This document shows positions 52,534 to 61,265 of a stretch of DNA of 64,000 nt, piece by piece. Source of the stretch: Pseudomonas sp. Fl4BN1 (GTDB lineage Bacteria > Pseudomonadota > Gammaproteobacteria > Pseudomonadales > Pseudomonadaceae); the NCBI RefSeq assembly GCF_009908285.1, contig NZ_JAAARM010000034.1, positions 1 through 64,000 on the forward strand, in the 5' to 3' direction. The notes under the pieces were generated by a model. That model searched no databases. It was not told the origin of the DNA and saw nothing but the letters and a program-made list of their open reading frames with translations. Numbering within the stretch: the first letter of the stretch is position 1; the number at the start of each line of letters is the position of its first letter. The position numbers and the translations under genes were made by a program.

Positions 52534-53007
52534 CCGCGCGCCCCACCGTCGTAGGAGCCGGCTTGCCGGCGAAGGGGCCCTTGAGTCTTGCATCGCCTGG
52601 GCCGGCGCCTTCGCTAGCAAGCCAGCTCCTACAGCAGTCAGATAGACCGTGCAGCTCCCCGTAGGAGCCGGCTTGCCGGCGAAGAGGCCCTTGAGTCTTG
52701 CATCGCCTAGCCCGGCGCCTTCGCTGGCAAGCCAGCTCCTACAGCAGTCAGACAGACCCTGCAGCTCCTACAGCAGTCAGATAGACCGTGCAGCTACCCG
52801 TAGGAGCCGGCTTGCCGGCGAAGAGGCCCTTGAGTCTTGCATCGCCTGGGCCGGCGCCTTCGCTGGCAAGCCAGCTCCTACAGCAGTCAGACAGACCGTG
52901 CAGTTCCCTGTAGGAGCCGGCTTGCCGGCGAAGAGGCCCGCGAGACATGCATTGCCTGGGCCGACACCTTCGCTGGCAAGCCAGCTCCTACACATGCCAG
53001 ATCGCGC
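52534..53007. other. Intergenic region filled by a tandem array of REP pairs
   Basis: Nearly all of this 474-base convergent gap is REP array (52551-52991); no gene is present. Frames reading through it are chance products. Confidence 0.9.
52551..52991. repeat. Tandem array of four REP pairs
   Basis: Units at 52551-52632, 52661-52742, 52800-52881 and 52910-52991 each consist of GTAGGAGCCGGCTTGCCGGCG facing GCTGGCAAGCCAGCTCCTAC (second arm of unit 1 reads GCTAGCAAGCC). Spacers repeat AGCAGTCAGAYAGACC. The periods are 110, 139 and 110 bases; the middle one carries an extra duplicated spacer of about 29 bases. Confidence 0.95.
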
Positions 53008-53868
53008 CTATTGAGACTCCTGGTTGACGACGACGGTACAGGTGATGCCGGCCGCCAGCAGTACGCCGTCCGGCACTTCGTCGATGTGGATGCGCACCGG
53101 CACACGCTGGGCCAGGCGCACCCAGTTGAAGGTCGGGTTGACGTCGGCAATCAGTTCGCGGCTTTCCGGGTTGTCGCGGTCGTAGATGCCGCGGGAAATG
53201 CTTTCCACGTGGCCCTTGAGCACTTCGCCACTCATCAGTTGCATGTCGGCCTTATCTCCCACGCGCACGTGGGGCAGCTTGGTTTCTTCGAAGAAGCCAT
53301 AAACCCAGAACGAGTTCATGTCGACCACCGCCATCTTCGCCTCGCCAATGCGTGCATAGTCGCCGCGGTGCACGTTGAGGTTGGTGACGTAGCCGTCCAC
53401 CGCCGCCCGTACCTGGGTGCGTTTGAGGTTGAGTTCCGCCGCTTCCAGCTGGGCCTGGGCGTGCTGGTAGTCGGCCAGGGCCGAGTCGGCGATGTTGCCG
53501 GCGTCGTCGCGGTTTTCCTTGGAGATCACCAGGTTGTCCATGTCGGCGCGGCGCCGGGCGTTGACCTTGCGCATTTCCCAGGTGGCCTTTTTCGACGCCA
53601 CCAGGGATTGCGCCTGCTTGACCGCGATCTGGTAGTGCTCGGGGTCGATCTGCATCAGCAGATCGCCCTTGCGCACCAGTTGGTTGTCCTTGACCGGCAC
53701 GTCCACCACTTCGCCGGTGACGTCGGCGGCGACGTTGATGATGTCCGCCCGCACCCGACCGTCACGGGTCCAGGGGGTGTACATGTAGTGCTCCCACAGG
53801 GTGCGGCCGATCCACAGGGCCAGGGCCAGCACGAGCAGGGTGGCGAGCAGGCTGAAAAACTTTTTCAT
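53008..53868 (-). CDS. aaeA: AaeA-like efflux adaptor (HlyD family)
   Basis: This 286-residue protein has an N-terminal membrane anchor (FFSLLATLLVLALALWIGRTLW) and the AaeA-type sequence YMYTPWTRDGRVRADIINVAADVTG, characteristic of p-hydroxybenzoate efflux adaptors. The lipoyl hairpin is present. It is the last gene of the operon OprM-like, FUSC, DUF1656, adaptor. It probably connects the inner-membrane AaeB-like protein to the outer-membrane channel. Confidence 0.87.
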   Translation of the reverse strand: MKKFFSLLATLLVLALALWIGRTLWEHYMYTPWTRDGRVRADIINVAADVTGEVVDVPVKDNQLVRKGDLLMQIDPEHYQIAVKQAQSLVASKKATWEMRKVNARRRADMDNLVISKENRDDAGNIADSALADYQHAQAQLEAAELNLKRTQVRAAVDGYVTNLNVHRGDYARIGEAKMAVVDMNSFWVYGFFEETKLPHVRVGDKADMQLMSGEVLKGHVESISRGIYDRDNPESRELIADVNPTFNWVRLAQRVPVRIHIDEVPDGVLLAAGITCTVVVNQESQ

Positions 53869-53878
53869 CGCGGGGGTC

Positions 53879-54079
53879 TCAACGGTAGACAGTGAGCGCC
53901 ATGGCGCCGAACAGACAGCAGAACAGGCTCAGGCGCAGCAGCGCCGGGTGCCAGAAGAAGCGATACAGGTCGTAGCCGGAAATGAACCGGTCCAGGGCCC
54001 AGGCCAGGGCCGCGGCGATGAAGAACATCAGGGTCATGGTGGGCATGTAAACGCCGTGGAAGGCGATTTCACGAGGCAT
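53879..54079 (-). CDS. aaeX: AaeX-like DUF1656 membrane protein
   Basis: The 66-residue protein (MPREIAFHGVYMPTMTLMFFIAAALAWALDRF...) has two membrane segments and the DUF1656 opening FHGVYMPT. AaeX is a small partner of AaeAB whose function is unclear. It overlaps the 3' end of the FUSC gene by 11 bases and starts at the second methionine codon of the longer frame. Confidence 0.87.
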   Translation of the reverse strand: MPREIAFHGVYMPTMTLMFFIAAALAWALDRFISGYDLYRFFWHPALLRLSLFCCLFGAMALTVYR

Positions 54080-56276
54080 GTTCAAGTCCTTGGGGTGCAG
54101 GCAGCGCCGGCTTGGCCACGGCATAGGCCGCCAGCGGCGATTGCGGGTCGAGCAGTGAGGTACGGATGAAGTGCAGGTAGCTCTTGACCCGGCGCAGGGC
54201 CGAAGTGTCGAAGTGCGGGGCGAAGGGTTCGTCGGTGGCCTGGACCCGGCTGATCGCGTGGTCCACGGCGATCAGCCCACGCTCCAGGTTGCTCTGGCTG
54301 GGCTGCAGGAACAGCCGCACCAGGGAGCGGCCCATGACCCGGATCGCCTGGCGCCAGGGCTGGGATTCGGCATAGGCCGGGTGCACCGGAAGAATCGCCT
54401 GTTCCTTGCGCAGCTCGATGATCGCGTGGCCGACTTCCAGCACCACGAACATCCAGCGCAGCAGCTCGCTCTGCACCTTGGGCTGGCCCACCGCTAGGCC
54501 ATAGGCCTGGTGCAGCAGGTCGCGGGTGCGGCTCTCGAAGCTTGAGGCCAGGCCCTTGAGCTTGCCGCTGATGGCGTACACCACCTGGCCGCGCAGGTCC
54601 TGCTCCAGGCGCCGCCACAGCCAGCGGCTGTTGGGCGGCAGGATGATCGCCCCGGCCGCGGCGCAGACCAGCATGCCCATGACCATGGCGATGTAGTCGT
54701 TGATAAAGGTGTAGGGGTTGTAGACGGTCAGGTTGTCCGGCACCGAACCGGTGCTGAAGAAGATCAGCAGCCCCAGGCCGACCCCGGCGTACTTGGGCCG
54801 CGAGGCCAGGAACGAACCGAGCACGATCACCGGCGCCAGCATCAGGCACAGCAGCGGGAAGCCGTCGATCCAGGGGAACACGAAGAACATTTCGACGAAG
54901 CCCACCAGGGCGCCGATGAAAGTCCCGCAGGCCATCTGGAAGGCCATGCGCTTGGGGTTCGGCGTGGCAGCCGAGAGGCCGATGGTGGCGGCGGCGATCA
55001 GGGTCATGGTGGCGCCACTGGGCCAGGCGGTGGCCACCCAGTAGCTGCCCAGCACCACCAGCACGAAGGCCGCGCGGATGCCCGAGGCGGCGCAGGCCAG
55101 CCAGTTGGTCTGCGGGGTGTAGGGCTCGTCCCAGCGCTCGCGTTCGTGGCTGTGGTCGGCCAGGGAGGCGTGGGTCTGGGCGTAGCTGTGCATCTCGTCG
55201 ACGAAGCGGTAGAGCAGCTCGTAGGCGGTGTGGAAATCCAGCTGCTCGGCGTCGCTCGGTCCGCTCTCCTGGAAGGCCGCCCGCAGGCTGCGCACCCGCG
55301 CCGGCAGCTCGGCCTTGTAGGCCGCCAGGGCCGTGGCCAGGCGCGCCGCGTCGGGGCTGGTCAGGGCGCGGCCGGAGAAGCCGTCGAGCAGTTCTGCCAG
55401 GTCCTGCAGGCCGGGCTTGATGGCCGCCACCACGTGATCGGTGCCGCTGCTGCGCAGGCGTTCAAGCAACTGGTGCAAGGCGTTGAAGCGCGTGGTGATG
55501 CCCATGAACTCGCTGTTCAGGCGGCTCAGGCGGCCATTGCGCCGGCGCATGTGCGGGTCTTCGAACACGGTGACGCTGCGCAGCCCTTCCAGGCCCACGG
55601 CCTCGGCGATGAAACGCACGTTGCTGGTTTCGAAGCTGTCGCGCTGGCTGCGCCCGCGCAGGCCGTCGGTGACGAACAGGGCGAACACCCCGAAGCGCTG
55701 GTACAGGGCGTTGCGCATGGCGGCGCTGGCGGTTTGCGGCAGGATCGCGGCGCTGACCAGGGTCGAGCAGAGAATCCCCAGGGAAATCTCCAGCACCCGC
55801 CACACCGCCGCCATGAAAGCGCCTTCCGGGTGGGCCAGGGCCGGCAGGCCGACCATGGCCGCGGTGTAGCCGGCGAGGACGAAACCGTAGGCGCGAAAGT
55901 TGCGATAGCGCGCGGCACCGGCCGAACAGATGCCGACCCAGATCGCCAGGGAACCGAGGAACAGCTCGGTGTTCTGGGCGAACAGGGCGATCAGCGCCAC
56001 CATCACCGCCGAGCCGGCCAGGGTGCCGAGAAAGCGGTAGAAGCTCTTGGCGAACACCTGGCCGCTCTGCGGCTGCATGACGATGAACACGGTGATCATC
56101 GCGGTGCGCGGTTGCGGCAGTTCCAGGCGCATGGCCAACCACAGGGTGAGGAACGCGGCGGCCAGGACCTTGAAGATATAAACCCAGGTCACGCCGTCGC
56201 TGCGCGCCCAGTCGAAGAAACCCCGGCGCCATTCAAGGGAGTACAGCCAGCGCAAAGGGGCGGGCAAGGAAGTCAT
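54069..56276 (-). CDS. aaeB: FUSC-family efflux protein (AaeB-like)
   Basis: This is a 735-residue protein with two sets of hydrophobic segments: an N-terminal bundle (ITVFIVMQPQSGQVFAKSFYRFLG, the FUSC signature) and a second bundle from about residue 390, separated by a ~250-residue helical region. In E. coli AaeB, the homologue, exports aromatic carboxylic acids. Here it is cotranscribed with an outer-membrane channel gene, which the E. coli operon lacks. AaeB is supported by family architecture; substrate is inferred. Confidence 0.87.
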   Translation of the reverse strand: MTSLPAPLRWLYSLEWRRGFFDWARSDGVTWVYIFKVLAAAFLTLWLAMRLELPQPRTAMITVFIVMQPQSGQVFAKSFYRFLGTLAGSAVMVALIALFAQNTELFLGSLAIWVGICSAGAARYRNFRAYGFVLAGYTAAMVGLPALAHPEGAFMAAVWRVLEISLGILCSTLVSAAILPQTASAAMRNALYQRFGVFALFVTDGLRGRSQRDSFETSNVRFIAEAVGLEGLRSVTVFEDPHMRRRNGRLSRLNSEFMGITTRFNALHQLLERLRSSGTDHVVAAIKPGLQDLAELLDGFSGRALTSPDAARLATALAAYKAELPARVRSLRAAFQESGPSDAEQLDFHTAYELLYRFVDEMHSYAQTHASLADHSHERERWDEPYTPQTNWLACAASGIRAAFVLVVLGSYWVATAWPSGATMTLIAAATIGLSAATPNPKRMAFQMACGTFIGALVGFVEMFFVFPWIDGFPLLCLMLAPVIVLGSFLASRPKYAGVGLGLLIFFSTGSVPDNLTVYNPYTFINDYIAMVMGMLVCAAAGAIILPPNSRWLWRRLEQDLRGQVVYAISGKLKGLASSFESRTRDLLHQAYGLAVGQPKVQSELLRWMFVVLEVGHAIIELRKEQAILPVHPAYAESQPWRQAIRVMGRSLVRLFLQPSQSNLERGLIAVDHAISRVQATDEPFAPHFDTSALRRVKSYLHFIRTSLLDPQSPLAAYAVAKPALPAPQGLEHAS

Positions 56277-56287
56277 GGGAGCCTGCT

Positions 56288-57799
56288 TCAGTGGTCGAAC
56301 ACGGCCAGGGCCGCGGGAGTCTTGGGTGCCTCAAGGCGGTCTTGCGTGGGGACGTCGCGGCCGGCTTCAAGCCCGCCGCCCAGGGCCGTCACCAGGTCCG
56401 CCTGGACCGTCAGGCGCGCGGCCTGTACCTGCTGCTGGATCTGCTGCTGATGGAACAGCAGGCTCTGGGCGTTGAGTACGTTCAGGTAGTCGGTCAGGCC
56501 GCGCTGGAAGGCCACGGTGGCGATGTCGTAGGTCTTCTGCGCAGCGGCCACCGACTCGGCGGCAAAGGCTTGCTGCTTGTCCATGGACTCGCGGCGGATC
56601 AGCTGGTCGGAAATGCTTTTCAGCGCGTCCACCAGGGTCTGGTTGTACCGGGCCACAGCCAGGTCGTAGCCGGCCGCGGCTTCACCCAGCTGCGAGCGCA
56701 GGCGCCCGCCATCGAAGATCGGCAGGCTGATGGCCGGGCCGACGTTGTAGTTGAGCTTCTTGCCGGTGAGGAACTCCAGGGCCCCACCGCCGGTGGCCAT
56801 GAACCCGATGCTGCCCACCAGGTCGACGTTGGGGTAGAAGCCAGCGTGGGCCACATCGATGCCGCGAGCCTGGGCCGCCACTTGCCAGCGGCTGGCGACC
56901 ACGTCCGGGCGCTGCCCCAGCAGTTCGGCGGGCAGGGCCGAGGGCAGTTTCAGCGCCGCGCCCAGGGACAGCGTCGGCCGCTGCAACTGCGCGCCCTCCC
57001 CCGGGCCCTTGCCGGCCAGGGCCGCCAATTGGTTGCGGGTCAGGGCGATTTCTTCGTCCAGGGCATCCAGCTGGCGATGGGTTTCCGGCAGCGGCGCCTC
57101 GGCCTGGCTGACTTCGAAATGGGTGCCGAGGCCGCCGTCCAGGCGCCGTTGCGCCAGTTCGAGAATCTGTTGCTGTTGCTTCAAGGTGGCCTGGACCACG
57201 TCGCGCTGGGCGAAGTGCAGGGACAGCTGGATATAGCTGCGCACCACATTGTTCACCAGTTCCAGCTGCGCTTGGCGGGCTTCGGCCACGCTCATGTGGG
57301 CCAGGTCCACGGCGCGCTCGGTGCTGTTGCTTTCCCGCCCCCAGAGGTCCAGGGCATAGCTGAAGCCCAGGGCGGCGTTGTTGTCCCAGGTGGTGGAGTT
57401 GGCCAGGGCACCGGGACCGTAGAACTGATCGGTGGGCCAGTTGTGGCGCTTGAGGGTGGCGTCACCCTTGACCTGCAACGACTCGGCCGACTCGGCGATA
57501 CCGGCCAGGGCCTTGGCCTGACGCACCCGCGCGGCGGCCATGGCCAGGCTCGGACTGCCGTGCACGGCGAGGCTGATCCAACGGTTCAGTTGCGGGTCGC
57601 CGTAAGCCTGCCACCATTGCGCGCTGGGCCAGTGGGCGTCCTGCGCGGCGGTCTTGATCGCCTCGTCGGTGGCCAGGGTGTTGGCGGGCAGGGTCTTGCC
57701 TTGTGGGGCAATGCCTCCGGTTCCGATGCAGCCGCTGATGGTTAACGATAAAGCCCAAACACTGAGGGTCTTGAGCCCTCTGCTGATGCGACGCGGCAC
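56288..57799 (-). CDS. OprM/NodT-family outer-membrane efflux lipoprotein
   Basis: This 503-residue protein starts at GTG 57799. A lipoprotein signal ends in TISGC (Cys24), followed by TolC-fold repeats with DPQLNRWISLAV and ALDLWGRESNSTERAVDLAHMS. It lies 11 bases upstream of the FUSC gene and is the first gene of the operon, so it probably forms the outer-membrane channel of the FUSC/AaeA-type pump. Confidence 0.9.
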   Translation of the reverse strand: MPRRISRGLKTLSVWALSLTISGCIGTGGIAPQGKTLPANTLATDEAIKTAAQDAHWPSAQWWQAYGDPQLNRWISLAVHGSPSLAMAAARVRQAKALAGIAESAESLQVKGDATLKRHNWPTDQFYGPGALANSTTWDNNAALGFSYALDLWGRESNSTERAVDLAHMSVAEARQAQLELVNNVVRSYIQLSLHFAQRDVVQATLKQQQQILELAQRRLDGGLGTHFEVSQAEAPLPETHRQLDALDEEIALTRNQLAALAGKGPGEGAQLQRPTLSLGAALKLPSALPAELLGQRPDVVASRWQVAAQARGIDVAHAGFYPNVDLVGSIGFMATGGGALEFLTGKKLNYNVGPAISLPIFDGGRLRSQLGEAAAGYDLAVARYNQTLVDALKSISDQLIRRESMDKQQAFAAESVAAAQKTYDIATVAFQRGLTDYLNVLNAQSLLFHQQQIQQQVQAARLTVQADLVTALGGGLEAGRDVPTQDRLEAPKTPAALAVFDH

Positions 57800-57838
57800 T
57801 GCTGCGAATTCCTGAGATCGGGGGAGAGTATTTCTCTC

Positions 57839-57914
57839 GTAGGAGCTGGCTTGCCGGCGCAGCGATACGCCTGCTACACCGCGTTGCGCGGATCGCCGGC
57901 AAGCCGGCTCCTAC
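57839..57914. repeat. REP pair upstream of the efflux operon
   Basis: GTAGGAGCTGGCTTGCCGGCG (57839 on) faces GCCGGCAAGCCGGCTCCTAC (to 57914), inside the divergent promoter gap. Confidence 0.85.
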
Positions 57915-58064
57915 GGATCGGCGCAATTCTAGGGGGCGGCCGTTGCGGCGATAAGCTGGGATTCCTGTGAATCTTTGTTACCGTAAACGCGATAATCCCT
58001 TGGTCGTCTATCCAAGCCCCCGTAACTTCGTGTCACAATTTGCAATCTCCCTAGAGAGCACCCC

Positions 58065-59033
58065 ATGGACACCTTGCAAAACATGCGCGCCTTCTGTTGT
58101 GTTGCCGAAGCCGGTAGTTTCACCGCCGCCGCGGTGCAACTGGACACCACCACAGCCAACGTTTCGCGCGCCGTCTCCAATCTTGAGGCGCACCTGCAAA
58201 CCCGCCTGCTCAACCGCACCACTCGACGCATCGCCCTGACCGAAGCCGGCAAACGCTACCTGCTGCGTTGCGAGCAGATCCTGGCTTATGTCGAAGAGGC
58301 CGAAGCCGAAGCCAGTGACGCCCATGCCCGTCCCGCCGGCCAGTTGAAAGTGCACACCATGACCGGCATCGGCCAGCACTTCGTGATCGATGCGATTGCC
58401 CGCTACCGCAAGTCGCACCCGGACGTGACCTTTGACCTGACCATGGCCAACCGTGTGCCGGACCTGCTGGACGAGGGCTACGACGTGTCCATCGTCCTGG
58501 CCAGCGAACTGCCGGACTCGGGCTTCGTGTCCCAACGCCTGGGGATCACCTACAGCATCGTCTGCGCCTCCCCGGCCTACGTGAAAGCCAACGGCGCCGC
58601 GCAAAAGCCCAGCGACCTGCTGAACCATGCCTGCCTGCGCCTGGTCAGCCCGGTGATTCCACTGGAGAAGTGGACCTTCGACGGCCCGGAAGGCCAGGAG
58701 ATGGTCACCATCAACAGCTCGCCGTTCCTGGTGAACTCTGCCGATGCGATGAAGACCGCGATCATCAGTGGCATGGGGGTTGGCGTGCTGCCGGTGTACG
58801 CCGCGATCGAAGGCCTGCGCAACGGCACCCTGGTACGGCTGATGCCCAAGTACCGCTCCCAGGAGCTGAACCTGTACGCCATCTACCCGTCGCGCCAGTA
58901 CCTGGACGCCAAGATCAAGACCTGGGTCGAGTACCTGCGCGGCTCGCTGCCGGAGATCCTCGCCGCGCACCAGGCGGAGCTGGCGGCCTACGAGCTGAGC
59001 GGCAGCCTGACCGGCGCCCGCCTGGCCAATTGA
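58065..59033 (+). CDS. LysR-family regulator divergent from the efflux operon
   Basis: The 322-residue protein has an N-terminal HTH (MRAFCCVAEAGSFTAAAVQL, then TTANVSRAVSNLEAHLQTRLLNRTTRRIALTEAGKRYL). It belongs to the branch with AaeR and similar regulators; a substrate-binding domain covers residues about 90-300. It is divergent from the OprM-like/FUSC operon, so it probably activates it in response to aromatic acids or related compounds. Confidence 0.9.
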   Translation: MDTLQNMRAFCCVAEAGSFTAAAVQLDTTTANVSRAVSNLEAHLQTRLLNRTTRRIALTEAGKRYLLRCEQILAYVEEAEAEASDAHARPAGQLKVHTMTGIGQHFVIDAIARYRKSHPDVTFDLTMANRVPDLLDEGYDVSIVLASELPDSGFVSQRLGITYSIVCASPAYVKANGAAQKPSDLLNHACLRLVSPVIPLEKWTFDGPEGQEMVTINSSPFLVNSADAMKTAIISGMGVGVLPVYAAIEGLRNGTLVRLMPKYRSQELNLYAIYPSRQYLDAKIKTWVEYLRGSLPEILAAHQAELAAYELSGSLTGARLAN

Positions 59034-59615
59034 CCCGAGGGGCGACCTCGCCAACCGCCCCCTGTAGGAGCCGGCTTGCCGGCGAAGAGGCCCGCACGCC
59101 TTGCACCAGCCTCGAAACCGCCTTCGCTGGCAAGCCAGCTCCTACGAGGCGACGCGTTGCGCACTCCGTCCTCCTGCCTCCTCTTGTAGGAGCCGGCTTG
59201 CCGGCGAAGAGGCCCGCACGCCTTGCACCAGCCTCGAAGCCGCCTTCGCTGGCAAGCCAGCTCCTACGAGGCGACGCGCTGCGCACTCCGTCCTCCTGCC
59301 CCCCTCCCGTAGGAGCCGGCTTGCCGGCGAAGAGGCCCGCACGCCTTGCACCAGTCTCGAAGCCGCCTTCGCTGGCAAGCCAGCTCCTACGAGGCGACGC
59401 GTTGCGCCCTCCGTCCTCCTGCCTCCCTCCCGTAGGAGCCGGCTTGCCGGCGAAGAGGCCCGCATGCCTTGCACCAGACTCGAAACCGCCTTCGCTGGCA
59501 AGCCAGCTCCTACGAGGCGACGCGCTTGCGCACTCCGTCCTCCTGCACCCTTTGGCGGCGGCGGCAAAAATGTTAGCTTGCTTGGCATTCTCCCCGCCTG
59601 ACGAGCCTTCACGCG
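59034..59615. other. Intergenic region occupied by a regular REP array
   Basis: This 582-base gap is almost entirely four tandem REP units (59064-59547). A long plus-strand frame runs through it (58670-59737) but is a chance reading of the repeats. The last ~60 bases hold the promoter and ribosome site of the next gene. Confidence 0.9.
59064..59547. repeat. Regular tandem array of four REP-pair units
   Basis: REP pairs occur at 59064-59145, 59186-59267, 59309-59390 and 59432-59513, with periods of 122, 123 and 123 bases. The 40-base spacer (GAGGCGACGCG... CACTCCGTCCTCCTGC) is also repeated, so whole units, not just REPs, were duplicated. Units differ by few bases. Confidence 0.95.
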
Positions 59616-60593
59616 ATGAAAAAGACTGTACTTGCCTTCAGCCGCATCACCCCCGAGATGACCGAACGCCTGCAGCAGGACTTCGAGGTCATAGTGCCCA
59701 ACCCCAAGCACGGGGATATCGCTGCGCAGTTCAATGAAGCCCTGCCCCAGGCCCACGGCCTGATCGGCGTCGGCCGCAAGCTGGGCCGGGCGCAGTTGGA
59801 AAACGCCGCACGGCTGGAAGTGGTGTCGAGCATTTCGGTGGGCTACGACAACTATGACCTGGCGTACTTCAACCAACGCGGGCTGATGCTCACCAACACC
59901 CCGGACGTGCTCACCGAAAGCACCGCCGACCTGGCCTTTACCCTGATCATGAGCAGTGCTCGACGGGTCGCCGAACTGGACGCCTGGACCAAGGCCGGGC
60001 AATGGCAGGCCAGTGTCGGCCCGGCGCTGTTCGGCTGCGATGTGCACGGCAAGACCCTGGGGATCGTCGGCATGGGCAACATCGGCGCCGCCGTGGCCCG
60101 GCGTGGGCGCCTGGGTTTCGGCATGCCGATCCTCTATAGCGGCAACAGTCGCAAGACGGCCCTGGAACAGGAACTGGGGGCGCAATTTCGCAGCCTCGAG
60201 CAGTTGCTGGCCGAGGCGGATTTCGTCTGCCTGGTGGTGCCGTTGAGCGAAAAGACCCAGCACCTGATCAGCCATCGCGAACTGGCGCTGATGAAGCCGA
60301 GCGCGATTCTGGTGAACATTTCTCGCGGCCCGGTGGTGGATGAAGCGGCGCTGATCGAAGCGCTGCAGAAAGGCCAGATCCGTGGCGCCGGGCTGGATGT
60401 CTACGAGAAGGAACCCCTGGCGGAGTCACCGCTGTTCCAATTGAAGAACGCCGTGACCCTGCCCCATGTCGGCTCGGCCACCACCGAAACCCGTGACGCC
60501 ATGGCCGAGCGCGCCATGAGCAACCTGCGCAGCGCCCTGCTGGGCCAGCGCCCCCAGGACCTGGTCAACCCGCAAGCATGGAAACCCCTGTAG
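59616..60593 (+). CDS. 2-hydroxyacid dehydrogenase (glyoxylate/hydroxypyruvate or 2-ketogluconate reductase)
   Basis: The 325-residue D-isomer-specific dehydrogenase has the NAD(P) motif GMGNIGAAVARR, catalytic arginine in VNISRGPVVDE, glutamate in LDVYEKEPL and histidine in LPHVGSATTETR. It resembles GhrB/TkrA, which reduce glyoxylate, hydroxypyruvate and 2-ketogluconate. No sugar-acid gene lies beside it, so the physiological substrate is open. Confidence 0.9.
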   Translation: MKKTVLAFSRITPEMTERLQQDFEVIVPNPKHGDIAAQFNEALPQAHGLIGVGRKLGRAQLENAARLEVVSSISVGYDNYDLAYFNQRGLMLTNTPDVLTESTADLAFTLIMSSARRVAELDAWTKAGQWQASVGPALFGCDVHGKTLGIVGMGNIGAAVARRGRLGFGMPILYSGNSRKTALEQELGAQFRSLEQLLAEADFVCLVVPLSEKTQHLISHRELALMKPSAILVNISRGPVVDEAALIEALQKGQIRGAGLDVYEKEPLAESPLFQLKNAVTLPHVGSATTETRDAMAERAMSNLRSALLGQRPQDLVNPQAWKPL

Positions 60594-60700
60594 GAGCCGA
60601 CAACCCGGCCCACCGGACAAACCCCATCGCGGGCAAGCCTCACTCCTACGACCGCACATGCCTCTGTAGAAGCGAAACCTGCTCGCGATGAACGAAAACC
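60592..60700. repeat. Degenerate REP remnants
   Basis: GTAGGAGCC, GCGGGCAAGCC..CTCCTAC and GTAGAAGCG..GCTCGCGATG are scattered remains of REP arms after the dehydrogenase gene; the palindromes are broken by small changes. Confidence 0.5.
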
Positions 60701-60841
60701 CGGATCACCAGTCAGATCGCCTAGCCCGCCTGGCGAACGCGCCGGTCCCTACAATGTCCGCCAACGGCCAGTGAATATCCGCCAGTAGCTCTCCGGCGAG
60801 GCAATGCGCACAGACTGGCCAATCCATAAATGAGGTCCTGC

Positions 60842-61210
60842 ATGAAGTTGAAATACGTGCTCCTGGTCCCGGCTTTCTTCCTCGCGGCCTGCGATCAACA
60901 AGCGCCAACGGAATCGCTCAATACCCCAGTCAAGTCCCCGCTGATGGTGGCTTTGGAGTCCATGGGCAGCCACTTCCAGCAAGAACCGAGCAATGTGATC
61001 GTGAATCAGAAAGTCGCCGGCGAGTCCCCGACAGAAGCGCTGGTCGAGATCGAGGAATCAGGGTTGATGGATGATTCGGTGTTCGCGGAAAAAACCATTT
61101 TCAGCCTGTCGATCGAGAACGATCGCTGGTCCGTGATCGACAAGACGACCCAGGTGAAATGCTACCCGGGCCGGGGCCATCAGGAATATTCGTCCGATCC
61201 TTGCCAGTAG
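60842..61210 (+). CDS. Small lipoprotein of unknown function
   Basis: The 122-residue protein has a lipoprotein signal MKLKYVLLVPAFFLAAC with lipobox Cys17, followed by a polar domain (VALESMGSHFQQEPSNVIVNQKVAG... VKCYPGRGHQEYSSDPC) with a Cys pair near the end that could form a disulfide. ATG 60842 is preferred over an upstream in-frame ATG, which would add four residues ahead of the signal. No family is recognised. Confidence 0.75.
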   Translation: MKLKYVLLVPAFFLAACDQQAPTESLNTPVKSPLMVALESMGSHFQQEPSNVIVNQKVAGESPTEALVEIEESGLMDDSVFAEKTIFSLSIENDRWSVIDKTTQVKCYPGRGHQEYSSDPCQ

Positions 61211-61265
61211 CTCTCCCATCGCCACAATCGCCAGCAAGCCAGTTCCTGGAGGCCGCTTTGGGGGA

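Noticed and set aside
52551..59547. CRISPR array
   Set aside because: The repeats are 82-123 bases, palindromic, with repeated (not unique) spacers, and no cas genes are present; they are REP pairs.
58670..59737. Plus-strand frame running through the REP array
   Set aside because: Its repeating products (RSRLAGEEARTPCTSLE...) come from reading the REP units; it overlaps the 3' end of the LysR gene and has no start context.
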